DNA of 64,000 nt from an uncultured Desulfobulbus sp. (GCF_963664075.1 NZ_OY760916.1:717501-781500); one strand, 5' to 3'; positions 20,506 through 29,561 are shown, numbered from the stretch's first letter. Notes: a model not told the origin generated them from the letters alone. Made by a program: numbers and translations.

Positions 20506-21020
20506 TGGCGCAGGCGACTTCTCCCGCGTACAAATGCGGAGTACTGACATTAAGTGATAAGGGCTCCCGCGGTGAACGTGAGGACACCAGCGGGCCCATG
20601 CTGCAGGAGCTGTTACGGGCCCAGGGCTTTTCCATAGCCCTGGCCCAAATTATTCCTGACGAGCAGTCATTGATTGAAAAGACGTTGATAGACTGGGTGG
20701 ATGAACAACAGCTTGATCTAATCGTCACCACCGGAGGAACCGGTGTCGCTCCTTCAGACCAGACACCCGAGGCAACGCGCGCGGTCATTGAACGTGAGGT
20801 TCCAGGTCTTGCCGAGGCAATGCGCATGGCAAGCCTTGAGAAAACGATTCAGGCGGTCTGGTCACGTGGCATTGCAGGCATTCGTAAAAATTGCCTGATT
20901 TTGAATCTGCCAGGAAGTAAAAAAGCGGCGAAGGAGAACCTGGAAGCGGTCCTTCCAGCACTTGCCCATGGATTGTATAAACTGCAAGGGGGCAGGCAGG
21001 ATTGCGAGAATATCATCTGA
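20505..21020 (+). CDS. Molybdopterin biosynthesis protein of the MogA/MoaB family
   Basis: A 171-residue cytoplasmic protein of the family that adenylylates molybdopterin before metal insertion. Motifs are LTLSDKGSRGEREDTSGP, the hallmark TTGGTGVAPSDQTPEAT, GLAEAMR and the LPGSKKAAKENLEAVLPAL C-terminus. Its start overlaps the stop of the EF-G-like gene by one base. MogA and MoaB cannot be separated by eye, so no symbol is given. A strong bidirectional terminator follows. Molybdenum or tungsten enzymes are common in sulfate reducers, which fits. Confidence 0.88.
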   Translation: MAQATSPAYKCGVLTLSDKGSRGEREDTSGPMLQELLRAQGFSIALAQIIPDEQSLIEKTLIDWVDEQQLDLIVTTGGTGVAPSDQTPEATRAVIEREVPGLAEAMRMASLEKTIQAVWSRGIAGIRKNCLILNLPGSKKAAKENLEAVLPALAHGLYKLQGGRQDCENII

Positions 21021-21037
21021 GTATCGATGGTAATCAC

Positions 21038-21077
21038 AAAAAAAGCCCGGATGAAAAATTTCATCCGGGCTTTTTTT
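21038..21077. terminator. Bidirectional terminator between mogA/moaB and purM
   Basis: A perfect inverted repeat AAGCCCGGATGAAA / TTTCATCCGGGCTT with A residues on the left and seven T residues on the right. It works in either direction for the two convergent genes. Confidence 0.95.
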
Positions 21078-21101
21078 GTATCTGCTCTACGCTGAGGCGA
21101 A

Positions 21102-22151
21102 TCAGTCGATCACAACCTGCTCATCAGAATTCGCAGCCAAGGCTTTGATTTCACCTATGAGGTAGGGCTTTTCACCGTTTGCCTCAAACTGGTGCATCAG
21201 GTCTTCGACATTCTCGTCCGGGACCACAGCCATCATCCCGATGCCCATGTTGAAGGTGCGGTACATCTCAGCCTCGGTGACGCCGCCCTCGTTCTGGAGA
21301 AAAGAGAAAATTGGCAAAATAGGCCAGCTCTCTTTTTTTATGTGGGCAGCACAACCGCTGGGAAGGATACGGGGGATATTATCAATAAAACCGCCTCCGG
21401 TGATATGTACCAGGCCATGGATCTTGAAGCGGCGCATAACATTGGTCACGCTCTCTACATAGATGCGGGTAGGGCGGAGAAGTTCTTCACCAACAGTACA
21501 GCCAAAGCTGTCAATGACATCGTCAACTTTTTTGCCCAGTTCTTCAAAAAAGATTTTGCGGACCAAGGAGTATCCGTTTGAGTGAATACCTGAGGAAGCC
21601 AAGCCAATTATTTTATCACCGACACGAACATCGCTGCCATCAATCAGCGCATTACGATCCCCAATGCCGACAACAAAACCCGCCAGGTCGTAATCCTCTG
21701 TCTGGTAGAGGCCTGGCATTTCGGCAGTCTCTCCACCGATGAGCGAGCATTGTGCCTGTTTGCAGCCCTCAGCAATGCCGCGCACGACATCAGTGGCCAC
21801 ATCTAAATCAAGTGTGCTGCAGGCAAAGTAGTCGAGAAAGAAAAGCGGCTTGGCCCCACTGACAATGACATCGTTAACACACATGGCCACCAGATCAATA
21901 CCAATGGTATCGTGTTTGTTGCACAGCTTTGCCACGCTGAGCTTGGTGCCAACGCCGTCGGTTGCGGCCAGTAAAACCGGGTTTTTGAGGTCCTCGTTAC
22001 CGATGGCAAAAAGGCCAGCAAAACCACCGATATCTGTGAGAACTCCCCGGCGGTGGGTGCTGGAAACAATATCTTTGATGCGAGAGACAAAGTGATTTCC
22101 TTTGTCTATGTCGACACCAGCCTCTGTATATTTCGAAGGTGTTTGCGTCAT
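21102..22151 (-). CDS. purM: Phosphoribosylformylglycinamidine cyclo-ligase (AIR synthase)
   Basis: Closes the imidazole ring in purine synthesis, converting FGAM to AIR with ATP. 349 residues, normal length. It begins with KYTEAGVDIDKGN (ATP-binding Asp), then DIGGFAGLFAI, LLAATDGVGTKLSVA, the CVNDVIVSGAKPLFFLDYFA segment, GETAEMPG and the C-terminal HITGGGFIDNIPRILP. A TATAAT hexamer reads on the minus strand about 95 bases upstream but has no matching -35, so the promoter is not assigned. No purine riboswitch was seen. Confidence 0.96.
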   Translation of the reverse strand: MTQTPSKYTEAGVDIDKGNHFVSRIKDIVSSTHRRGVLTDIGGFAGLFAIGNEDLKNPVLLAATDGVGTKLSVAKLCNKHDTIGIDLVAMCVNDVIVSGAKPLFFLDYFACSTLDLDVATDVVRGIAEGCKQAQCSLIGGETAEMPGLYQTEDYDLAGFVVGIGDRNALIDGSDVRVGDKIIGLASSGIHSNGYSLVRKIFFEELGKKVDDVIDSFGCTVGEELLRPTRIYVESVTNVMRRFKIHGLVHITGGGFIDNIPRILPSGCAAHIKKESWPILPIFSFLQNEGGVTEAEMYRTFNMGIGMMAVVPDENVEDLMHQFEANGEKPYLIGEIKALAANSDEQVVID

Positions 22152-22345
22152 GAAAGTACGTTGGGCAATCTGCCGGATTTGAGAAAATGGCCTCAGGAGT
22201 GAGCCACGCTAACCTCGTGAAAGGCAGGATACAGGGAAAAATAGAAAAATTATAAGAGTACTCGAAAGGTACTTTTTTTACCAGCCCATTGTCAATAGCT
22301 TTGTGCAGCTTGCAGACCCTTGCGCTTTCTGGTAATGCTGCCAGC

Positions 22346-22546
22346 ATGAAACTGCTTATCACACTTATTGGCCTTATTCTAATATTAGAAGGGCTTCCCT
22401 ACGTGGCCTCACCGGAATCGATGCAACGTTGGCTGCGTCAGATTCAAGAGCTAGCACCTGGGCAACTGCGTCGTTTTGGTTTGTTTGCCATGGTACTTGG
22501 CTTTCTGCTCTGCTTTCTGGCCCAGCGGAGTCCTTTCTTCAACTAA
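22346..22546 (+). CDS. Small DUF2065-type membrane protein
   Basis: 66 residues with two hydrophobic segments (LLITLIGLILILEGLPYVA and LFAMVLGFLLCFLA), joined by a short polar loop with PESMQRWLRQI. This matches the layout of DUF2065 (YjeT-like) inner-membrane proteins, whose function is not established. The start is the ATG at MKLLITL; the frame is open further upstream but that part has no family resemblance. The Shine-Dalgarno is weak. It is divergent from purM. Confidence 0.7.
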   Translation: MKLLITLIGLILILEGLPYVASPESMQRWLRQIQELAPGQLRRFGLFAMVLGFLLCFLAQRSPFFN

Positions 22547-22677
22547 CTTTGCTTCGCCAAACCACCTTGGCAAGGGGCTCGGTTATCCTGATTGACTTTT
22601 CTAAGCTCTGATCAGTAGTATAAACCCTGCGTAAGATAAATATTCTCCAAGCATCATTTCGATTCAGGGGTGTTGTA

Positions 22678-23610
22678 ATGGTCAATTATTTTTTTCTCGA
22701 TAACAAGATGGTGATGATGGAGAGCGGAAACAGCTCCATCAGCCCCAATATTTTTTGGATTGACCTGATTAATCCCACCCAGGATGAAATAGCACAGGTG
22801 GAACAGGATTTCCGGGTTGAGCTTTTTACCAAACAGGAATCCGAAGAGATCGAATCCAGTTCGAAATATGTGGAAACCGAAGAAGAGATCGGTATCAACC
22901 TGAACTTTCTCATTCCCGAGGAAAATACCTTCTCCAATGAGCCCGTCTCGTTCATCCTCAAAGATAAAATCCTGATAACCCAGCGTTCCCATGAGTTTCG
23001 CTCTTTTTCGGAAACCTACCGAAAACTCCGTGCCATTAAACCGGTGGATGGTGAAGATATTTTTCTGGCTATCCTTGAGACCCGCATCGACTATGACGCT
23101 GACCTGATTGAGCATATCACTGACCAGATCACCGCCATCAGTCGGCAGATCAGTGTGGATAAGGACCCGGACCGTGAGCTGCTGCTCAACATTTCTGCCC
23201 TCCAGGAGACGACCATCGCCATTCGTGAGAATATCGTTGAAAAACAACGTATTATATCTTCATTGCTCAAGTCTAAGATGTTTCCCAAAGAAGATTATGA
23301 GAACATGCGTATCATGATCAAGGATGTGGGGTCGCTGCTGGATCATACCTCCTTTAATTTTGAACGTCTGGAGTTCCTCCAAAATACCTTTTTGGGTCTG
23401 GTCGATATGGAGCAGAATCGGGTCATTAAGATCTTTACCGTGGTCACGGTTATTTTTATGCCCCCTACTTTGATTGCCAGTGCCTATGGTATGAACTTTA
23501 AGTTCATGCCCGAGCTCGGCCAGGTCTGGGGCTATCCTTTTGCAATCCTGCTGATGATGCTTTCCTCAGCCATGACCCTGCTCTTTTTTAAGCGCAAGAA
23601 ATGGCTCTAG
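22678..23610 (+). CDS. corA: CorA-family divalent-cation (Mg2+/Co2+) transporter
   Basis: A 310-residue pentameric channel subunit. The long acidic cytoplasmic N-terminal domain (WIDLINPTQDEIAQVEQDF) and a helical stalk lead to two C-terminal transmembrane helices. The selectivity motif YGMNF (about 270-274) follows the first helix (VVTVIFMPPTLIASA), and the second helix ends in the basic tail KRKKWL. The length suits the shorter CorA/YfjQ-like subfamily. A 108-base inverted-repeat element lies directly downstream. Confidence 0.93.
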   Translation: MVNYFFLDNKMVMMESGNSSISPNIFWIDLINPTQDEIAQVEQDFRVELFTKQESEEIESSSKYVETEEEIGINLNFLIPEENTFSNEPVSFILKDKILITQRSHEFRSFSETYRKLRAIKPVDGEDIFLAILETRIDYDADLIEHITDQITAISRQISVDKDPDRELLLNISALQETTIAIRENIVEKQRIISSLLKSKMFPKEDYENMRIMIKDVGSLLDHTSFNFERLEFLQNTFLGLVDMEQNRVIKIFTVVTVIFMPPTLIASAYGMNFKFMPELGQVWGYPFAILLMMLSSAMTLLFFKRKKWL

Positions 23611-23621
23611 AAATGCGTCGT

Positions 23622-23729
23622 CTGAATCCGTGATGGCGGGACGTCACTGAACAATGAATCGTTTTAGTGAAGCGAGATTGTTTGAACCCATTCATGTAAA
23701 TGTAGTCTCACCCGCCGTCACGGATTCAG
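23622..23729. mobile_element. 108-base MITE-like element with 19-base terminal inverted repeats
   Basis: CTGAATCCGTGATGGCGGG at the left and CCCGCCGTCACGGATTCAG at the right are inverted copies with one mismatch. The roughly 70-base interior has no coding potential. A related but internally shortened version lies at 57289-57340 (starts CTGAATCCG, ends CAGATTCAG). This suggests a non-autonomous mobile or palindromic repeat. No target-site duplication was identified with confidence. Confidence 0.65.
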
Positions 23730-23750
23730 CATATACTTGAGGTCTGTAGT

Positions 23751-24842
23751 ATGAAATCCAAAACCCTATACATTCTTGCTCTTATCGGTATGATCGTCTG
23801 GCTAGCTGTCCAGACCTTTCAACCCTCGCTCCATGATCCCAATGCGGTTCCTCGTACAGTTGAGGCGCGGGGGGATCTTGCAAATGACGAGCAGAACACC
23901 ATTGATATTTTCCGCCGATCCGCGCCTTCTGTGGCGTACATTACCTCCATCGCAGTGCGCCGTGATTTTTTCAGCCTCAATGTCTATGAGATACCCCAGG
24001 GAACCGGTTCGGGCTTTATCTGGGATAAACAGGGGCGTATTGTGACCAATTACCACGTGATCTCCGATGCCAGCCGGCTGGAGGTCACCCTGGCCGATCA
24101 TTCGACCTGGAAGGCAGTTCTGGTGGGGGCCGCTCCGGATCGAGATCTGGCCGTCCTCCAGATCTCTGCCCCGGCCGCAAAGCTTCAACCCATTGCCATC
24201 GGCGAATCGGATACCCTGCTCGTCGGTCAAAAGGTTTTTGCCATTGGTAACCCCTTTGGTCTGGATCAGACCTTGACCACCGGTGTGGTCAGTGCCCTTG
24301 GGCGCGAGATTAAAGCCGTGACTGGCCGCACTATCCATGACGTCATTCAAACCGATGCGGCCATCAATCCCGGTAACTCCGGGGGGCCGCTTTTAGATAG
24401 TGCGGGCCGTCTGATAGGGGTCAACACAGCCATATACAGTCCTTCAGGAGCCAGCTCTGGGATCGGTTTTGCCGTACCTGTGGGAGAGGTGAACCGGGTG
24501 GTGCCACAGATTATCAGCAAGGGAAAGATGATTCGGCCCGGGCTCGGCATCACCCTGGCGAATCGACGCCTGACCCGGGAACTGGGGTTGGATGGAGTGA
24601 TGATCCTGCGGGTGTTGCCCGGTTCAAGTGCAGCCAGGGCAGGCCTGCGTGGTACCACCCAGAAGCGGGAAGGGTTGGTCCTGGGGGATATCATCCTGGC
24701 GGTGAATGGCAAGGCTGTCAAAGATTATGACAGCCTGCGTGATGCCATTGAGCGTTATGATGTCGGCCAGCAGGTTACGCTGACCCTGATGCGTGATGCC
24801 GCAGAAGTTGACCTGCAGGTAGAGCTGGAGGCAATGAATTAG
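23751..24842 (+). CDS. DegS/HtrA-type periplasmic serine protease
   Basis: A 363-residue trypsin-like protease with one N-terminal membrane anchor (residues 5-22, LYILALIGMIVWLAVQTF) and a single PDZ domain, the layout of DegS rather than DegP. The catalytic triad is visible: His102 in TNYHVI, Asp132 in DRDLAVL and Ser210 in NPGNSGGPL. The PDZ domain covers about 265-360. DegS-type proteases usually sense unfolded outer-membrane proteins, but no rseA or rpoE is nearby, so the substrate is unknown. It ends one base from the end of the convergent SH3 gene. Confidence 0.9.
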   Translation: MKSKTLYILALIGMIVWLAVQTFQPSLHDPNAVPRTVEARGDLANDEQNTIDIFRRSAPSVAYITSIAVRRDFFSLNVYEIPQGTGSGFIWDKQGRIVTNYHVISDASRLEVTLADHSTWKAVLVGAAPDRDLAVLQISAPAAKLQPIAIGESDTLLVGQKVFAIGNPFGLDQTLTTGVVSALGREIKAVTGRTIHDVIQTDAAINPGNSGGPLLDSAGRLIGVNTAIYSPSGASSGIGFAVPVGEVNRVVPQIISKGKMIRPGLGITLANRRLTRELGLDGVMILRVLPGSSAARAGLRGTTQKREGLVLGDIILAVNGKAVKDYDSLRDAIERYDVGQQVTLTLMRDAAEVDLQVELEAMN

Positions 24843-24843
24843 C

Positions 24844-25569
24844 TCAGGAAAGCAGAGAAGATGAGCGGCGTTTTTTATTGTTGCGGCTGATACGGCCGAT
24901 GATCCATCCGGCGAGTAAAACCAGGGAGCCAGTAAAAAACCACTTAATCGATTGATTTTTGCGTAAGACCGTATTCTCAATCTTGGCTTCAGAAAGCTGC
25001 TGTTGCAGTGCCTTGATCTGATCTTTGGCGTTGTTGAGTTCCCTGCGGGTATTGAGCGCAGAGGTAGGATCTCCCACAACGGTCTGGTATTTATCGGCCA
25101 GGGTACTGCGATCGGTTGTACAGGCGGTCAGCTCTTTTTTGAGCCCTTCATTTTGCAGACTGAGCCGAGCAGACTCGAGCACCGGATTGATGATGTTGCC
25201 CTCTGCATCTTTTGTCAGGTGGATGTTGGCTTCAGGGATCACCGGCTCATGGTCAAGGTAGCGCGTTCGTACCCATCCTTCCATCTGGTTCTGAAGCTGA
25301 ACCTGCGACCAGATCTTTTCCTTTTTGATAAGCTCCACAGCGGTGCCCATGTTGATAATGGCAACAGCTTTCGAGTTGTCACTTTTACTTGACCGTACCG
25401 CAATATTCATGTTGGGCTTGATGTAAAAAGTGGTATCTACGGCCTGGACAGTCGATGCTAGGAGGAGTCCCACTCCGCAAAACAGTGGCAGGATCCGCCA
25501 GGCTTTTTCTGCGTTTTTTCTGTTCCTATCCCTATGTGGTCGAGATACTCTGTCCTGCTGATCTAGCAC
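24844..25569 (-). CDS. SH3-domain, coiled-coil membrane protein (TIGR04211-like)
   Basis: About 241 residues. After a hydrophobic signal segment (ILPLFCGVGLLLASTVQA) comes a bacterial SH3 domain (FYIKPNMNIAVRSSKSDNSKAVAIINMG to WVRTRYL). A long charged coiled coil with many Q/K/E residues follows, then a C-terminal transmembrane helix (WFFTGSLVLLAGWIIGRI) and a short basic tail. This is the order of the TIGR04211 family (E. coli YgiM type), whose role is unknown. The start is taken as GTG because AAAGGAGAGATT stands directly before it. An ATG at 25608 is in frame but overlaps the preceding gene and lacks a Shine-Dalgarno. Confidence 0.75.
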   Translation of the reverse strand: MLDQQDRVSRPHRDRNRKNAEKAWRILPLFCGVGLLLASTVQAVDTTFYIKPNMNIAVRSSKSDNSKAVAIINMGTAVELIKKEKIWSQVQLQNQMEGWVRTRYLDHEPVIPEANIHLTKDAEGNIINPVLESARLSLQNEGLKKELTACTTDRSTLADKYQTVVGDPTSALNTRRELNNAKDQIKALQQQLSEAKIENTVLRKNQSIKWFFTGSLVLLAGWIIGRISRNNKKRRSSSLLS

Positions 25570-25591
25570 AATCTCTCCTTTCTTGTTTGAG

Positions 25592-26644
25592 TTACCCTTG
25601 GGTAGCATGGAGTTTTTTCTTTCGAATCAGAGCCAGCTCCCGCATGTTTCTCGCCTTATCCGATTCGTCAACGATCTCTCGGCCGATGATTTCTTCAATG
25701 ATGTCTTCCATGCTGATGACACCAGTTATGCTCCCGTATTCATCAACGACCACAAAAAGGTGCTGATAGCGTTCAAAAAAATCAACAAAGATACGATCAA
25801 GCGGTGCGGTCTCCGGGACGAAATGTACAGGGCGCATGATCTGCGAGAGCTTAACCTCCTCTTGACCAACTGCCATGGCCATGAGCACATCCTGACTCAT
25901 GACCAGGCCAATCACGTTATCAAATTCTCCGTCAAATACCGGGACACGACTGTGCATTCGCCACTTCCCTTCCATTTTGGCAGCTTCTTTGATGGTCAAA
26001 TTCTGTGAGGCAGTGAAGGTGACCGTGCGCGGGGTCATGACCTGACGGACTGTTTTGTCACCGAGTTGGAGAATATTGGCAATAACTTTTTCCTGATCTG
26101 CTTCGATCTCACCGGATTTGCAGCTCAGGCTGGCAATGGTTTTGAGTTCCTCGGCGGAGATATGATGCGTCTTGGGACTGTTGGGCACCAGTTTGGTTAC
26201 GATCCTGGTCATCCAGATAATGGGACGGAGAATGAGGATCATCACATGCAGCGGGAGAACGATAAAGGGGGCAACCTTCCGGGAAAAGGTGACGCCAATG
26301 GTCTTGGGGAGAATCTCTGCAAAGAGCAGGATCGAAAGGGTAAAACAGACCGAGAACCAGGCCAGTCCCTGTTGGCCAAAGAGGGCAACGGCCGAGGCAC
26401 CGGCCACAGTGGCGCCGATGGTGTTGGAAATAGTGTTCAAGGCCAGAATAGCGGTGATGGGCTGCTCGATATTTTCTTTAAATTTACGCAGCTCTGCAGC
26501 CTGACGCGGATGGGTCTGCGTCATAAGTTCAACCTGAGTTGTAGAAAGGGAAAGCAGCGTGGCCTCAAAAAGCGAACACATCAGCGATGTGAGCAGGGCA
26601 ATACTGATAGACAGAATAAAAACGATGAGCAATGGTGCCTCCAC
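25592..26644 (-). CDS. CNNM/CorC-family membrane protein with CBS pair
   Basis: A CNNM (DUF21) transmembrane domain with about four helices, containing TSLMCSLFEATLLSLSTTQVE and LALNTISNTIGATVAGA, is followed by two CBS domains (QVMTPRTVTFTASQNLTIKEAA and QIMRPVHFVPETAPLDRIF), ending EIIGREIVDESD. The family is linked to magnesium or divalent-cation export. The C-terminal CorC_HlyC transporter-associated domain appears to be absent. The frame is open back to 26932, but that would run 138 bases into the divergent pepA gene. A GTG at 26644 gives a normal 350-residue protein, though without a clear Shine-Dalgarno, so the start is tentative. Confidence 0.82.
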   Translation of the reverse strand: MEAPLLIVFILSISIALLTSLMCSLFEATLLSLSTTQVELMTQTHPRQAAELRKFKENIEQPITAILALNTISNTIGATVAGASAVALFGQQGLAWFSVCFTLSILLFAEILPKTIGVTFSRKVAPFIVLPLHVMILILRPIIWMTRIVTKLVPNSPKTHHISAEELKTIASLSCKSGEIEADQEKVIANILQLGDKTVRQVMTPRTVTFTASQNLTIKEAAKMEGKWRMHSRVPVFDGEFDNVIGLVMSQDVLMAMAVGQEEVKLSQIMRPVHFVPETAPLDRIFVDFFERYQHLFVVVDEYGSITGVISMEDIIEEIIGREIVDESDKARNMRELALIRKKKLHATQG

Positions 26645-26794
26645 GGTGAAAAGAGAAAATACAACCTGTGATCGTGAGGTTGGGAAGCTTTGTCGATTGA
26701 GCTTCCATCTATTTTTGTGTAAGAAACTACAATAAACAGTTCTCGCAGGTTTTAAAAGCGGGAATGCATTACCCGTACAGGAGGAAAACACCCC

Positions 26795-28351
26795 GTGGAC
26801 ACCGACAATTTGATAATCCAGGTCTTTGAGCAAAACCCCAAAGATTTTTTCGGAGATCTTCTCGTTTATCTGGTGGAAGAAGATATAGCCCACCTTGGAG
26901 ATTTCGGAAAACCGCTCAACCCAATTCTGCAACAGATCTGGACGACCGGTGATTTTAAAGGCAGTAAAGAGCAGACATTTCTGTTGTATCCGGTCTTGCT
27001 TGATAAAAAGCAGCCTGTCGCCGCAAAGCGGGTGTTGTTGGTTGGCCTTGGAAAACAGGATGATGAAATCAACGTCCGGCGGGAGCGCTTACGCCTTGCC
27101 GGTGGGACCATCGCCAAGCAGGCAGCCGCTATCAAAGCAAAGAACGTTCTTCTTGTCTTACCCAAAGAATTTTTGCTTGATGCCGAAGAGATTGCCCAGA
27201 GCTGTGTGGAAGGCGTGGTGCTCGGCAACTATCGCTTCGACACCTATAAGCAGGTCAAAGAAGACGACGATGATGCTCCGGTCTGCATCGAAGCGTTTGC
27301 ACTCCATCATGGTGGCTTATCGGCATCTGCCGTTGCAAAAGGACTGGAACGCGGGCGGATCATCGCCCAGGCCACAATCGCTGCCCGTGACATGGCCAAC
27401 CAGCCCGGGAATGGCTGGACCCCCAACCATTTTGCCGAGTATGCCAAGAAACTGGCGAAAAAGACCTCGCTCAAGTGCAAGGTGATTGATAAATCTGGGC
27501 TGCAGAAACTGGGTATGGGGGGGCTACTCGGAGTCAATCAGGGCTCGGCACAGCCACCGGTTCTGGTTATTCTGGAACATAAAACCAGCAAAAAAAATCC
27601 AACCATCCTCCTTGTGGGCAAGGGCCTGACCTTTGATGCGGGCGGTATCAGCATTAAACCGGCCTCGGGCATGGAGGATATGAAATATGATATGTGCGGT
27701 GGCGCTGCCGTCATGGGCGCCATGCAGGCAATCGCCGAGATCGGGCTTGCCAATGTCAATGTCATCGGTCTGGTGCCGGCCACGGAAAATTTGATTGGCT
27801 CGGCCTCAATTAAACCCGGAGACGTTATTCGCCATTATGGAGGCAAGAGTTCTGAGATTATCAATACCGATGCAGAAGGGCGGTTGATTCTTGCCGACGC
27901 TTTGGCCTACGGGGTTGAGACCTACAGTCCAGACGCAGTGATTGATCTGGCCACTCTGACCGGCGCGGTTATTATTGGCCTTGGGCATCATCGTACGGGT
28001 TTGCTTTCCAATAACGATCAGGTCTGCAATCGTCTGCTTGATGCGGGAGCCCAGGTGAGTGAACCCTTGTGGCGACTACCGCTTGGACCGGAGTACCGTA
28101 AGCAGATGGATTCGCGGGTGGCAGATATTAAAAACGCGGGGAGTGACCGCAGTGCCGGTACCATTACCGCAGCCTGTTACCTGCAAGAGTTTGTCGGTGA
28201 AACCCCCTGGGCGCATCTGGACATTGCCGGGACAGCCTGGGGCTTTACCGAGAAGACCTATATCCCCAAGGGGCCTTCGGGGACCGGTGTTCGGACCCTG
28301 GTGGCCTGCTTGAGTCAGTGGGAACCGTTCAAGCCCGCTGAGAAAAAATAA
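26795..28351 (+). CDS. pepA: Cytosol (leucyl) aminopeptidase, M17 family
   Basis: A hexameric two-metal aminopeptidase of the cytoplasm, 518 residues. The C-terminal catalytic domain has the metal ligands Lys276 and Asp281 (VGKGLTFDAGG), Asp299, and Asp359/Glu361 in the M17 signature NTDAEGRLILAD with catalytic Arg363. Start is GTG, with CAGGAGGAAAA placed correctly upstream. fbp follows after 35 bases on the same strand, so co-transcription is likely. In some bacteria PepA also binds DNA, but nothing here tests that. Confidence 0.95.
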   Translation: MDTDNLIIQVFEQNPKDFFGDLLVYLVEEDIAHLGDFGKPLNPILQQIWTTGDFKGSKEQTFLLYPVLLDKKQPVAAKRVLLVGLGKQDDEINVRRERLRLAGGTIAKQAAAIKAKNVLLVLPKEFLLDAEEIAQSCVEGVVLGNYRFDTYKQVKEDDDDAPVCIEAFALHHGGLSASAVAKGLERGRIIAQATIAARDMANQPGNGWTPNHFAEYAKKLAKKTSLKCKVIDKSGLQKLGMGGLLGVNQGSAQPPVLVILEHKTSKKNPTILLVGKGLTFDAGGISIKPASGMEDMKYDMCGGAAVMGAMQAIAEIGLANVNVIGLVPATENLIGSASIKPGDVIRHYGGKSSEIINTDAEGRLILADALAYGVETYSPDAVIDLATLTGAVIIGLGHHRTGLLSNNDQVCNRLLDAGAQVSEPLWRLPLGPEYRKQMDSRVADIKNAGSDRSAGTITAACYLQEFVGETPWAHLDIAGTAWGFTEKTYIPKGPSGTGVRTLVACLSQWEPFKPAEKK

Positions 28352-28386
28352 TTTGATCTTCCAACCCGTTTAACCGAGGGGAAAAT

Positions 28387-29406
28387 ATGCTATCAAAACG
28401 TAAAGGAATAACCGTCAGCCGCCAGATCATGGATGATCAGCAGATGCATCCCGATGCCACTGGTGAGCTGACTGGTCTTTTAAATGATCTCGTCGTTGCC
28501 GGAAAAATTATCAGTGCCGAGGTCAATATGGCGGGGCTTGCCGATATCCTTGGGCAGTCCGGGCGGACCAATATCCAGGGCGAAGATGTGCAGAAACTCG
28601 ATGTCTTTGCCAACCAGACCATTAAACGGCGCATGGAGCAGTGCGGCCATGTCTGTGTGATGGCCTCGGAAGAAGACGACGATGTCATTCCGGTCCTGGA
28701 CGGCTATGAGGGCAACTACACCATCGCCTTTGATCCATTGGATGGTTCATCGAACATCGATGTCAATGTCAGCATCGGCACCATCTTTTCCATCCATCGC
28801 CGGGTCAGCGCGAAAGGGCAGGGCGATGAGGGGGATCTCCTCCAAAAGGGCTCCAGACAGGTTGCCGCGGGCTATATCATCTACGGTTCTTCCACGGTTA
28901 TGGTCTATACCACCGGCAACGGTGTGCATGGCTTTACGCTGGATCCTTCTGTGGGTGAGTTTTTTCTTTCCCACCCGGATATTAAAATCCCGGAGAACTC
29001 ACTTTATTACAGCGTGAATGAGGCCTACGCTCATCACTGGTTTGATTCGACCCGCAACTATGTCGAATACTTGAAAACCGGCGGCGGTGACCGCAAACCC
29101 TATAGCCTGCGATATATCGGCTCTCTGGTTGCGGATTTTCACCGCAATCTGGTTAAGGGTGGGGTTTTTCTCTATACCCGTGATAAAACCAGCGGTGAGA
29201 AATCCGAGGGCAAACTGCGTCTCTTGTATGAGGCCGCTCCCCTGGCCATGATTGTGGAGCAGGCGGGTGGACGTGCCATCACCGATGATGGGCGTAATAT
29301 CCTGGAAATCGAGCCCAAAGGTCTCCATCAGCGGGTGCCACTGATTATCGGCTCCAAAGGGGATGTCGATCTGGCCGAGAAATTTCTTCGCGGCGAGATG
29401 GGTTGA
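28387..29406 (+). CDS. fbp: Fructose-1,6-bisphosphatase, class I
   Basis: A gluconeogenic enzyme that removes the C1 phosphate of fructose-1,6-bisphosphate, Mg2+-dependent. 339 residues, normal for class I. The metal/phosphate motif FDPLDGSSNIDVNVSIGTIF is intact, as are MASEEDD and YIGSLVADFHRNL. AGGGG precedes the ATG. It probably shares a transcript with pepA. The leucine-attenuator promoter begins 14 bases after its stop. Confidence 0.96.
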   Translation: MLSKRKGITVSRQIMDDQQMHPDATGELTGLLNDLVVAGKIISAEVNMAGLADILGQSGRTNIQGEDVQKLDVFANQTIKRRMEQCGHVCVMASEEDDDVIPVLDGYEGNYTIAFDPLDGSSNIDVNVSIGTIFSIHRRVSAKGQGDEGDLLQKGSRQVAAGYIIYGSSTVMVYTTGNGVHGFTLDPSVGEFFLSHPDIKIPENSLYYSVNEAYAHHWFDSTRNYVEYLKTGGGDRKPYSLRYIGSLVADFHRNLVKGGVFLYTRDKTSGEKSEGKLRLLYEAAPLAMIVEQAGGRAITDDGRNILEIEPKGLHQRVPLIIGSKGDVDLAEKFLRGEMG

Positions 29407-29419
29407 GCGCTATTCAGAC

Positions 29420-29447
29420 TTGACAAATACCACCGGCGCTTTACTAT
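29420..29447 (+). promoter_or_regulatory. Promoter of the leucine-attenuated leuA transcript
   Basis: A perfect -35 TTGACA (29420-29425) and -10 TACTAT (29442-29447) are spaced 16 bases apart. Transcription would start near 29454, about 24 bases before the leader-peptide ATG. Confidence 0.8.
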
Positions 29448-29477
29448 GGTGGAAACTTCAGCACCAAGGGATTTATC

Positions 29478-29561
29478 ATGACACGTACACTTGCACTCCT
29501 TCTTCTTCTCCTTAGCCGACTGCACAGGGAAACTGTGGCAGAGAAGGGAGGCGTGTCCTGA
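29478..29561 (+). CDS. leuL: Leucine-rich leader peptide (leuL-type) for leuA attenuation
   Basis: A 27-codon open frame with AAGGG seven bases before the ATG. Codons 5, 7-12 and 15 are all leucine (LALLLLLL, then L15), a density that fits a control peptide rather than a functional protein. It stops 28 bases before the terminator stem. It starts just after a strong promoter and precedes leuA, the first committed step of leucine synthesis, so ribosome stalling on Leu codons should report leucyl-tRNA supply. The symbol is used by analogy with enteric leuL; sequence homology is not claimed. Confidence 0.88.
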   Translation: MTRTLALLLLLLSRLHRETVAEKGGVS

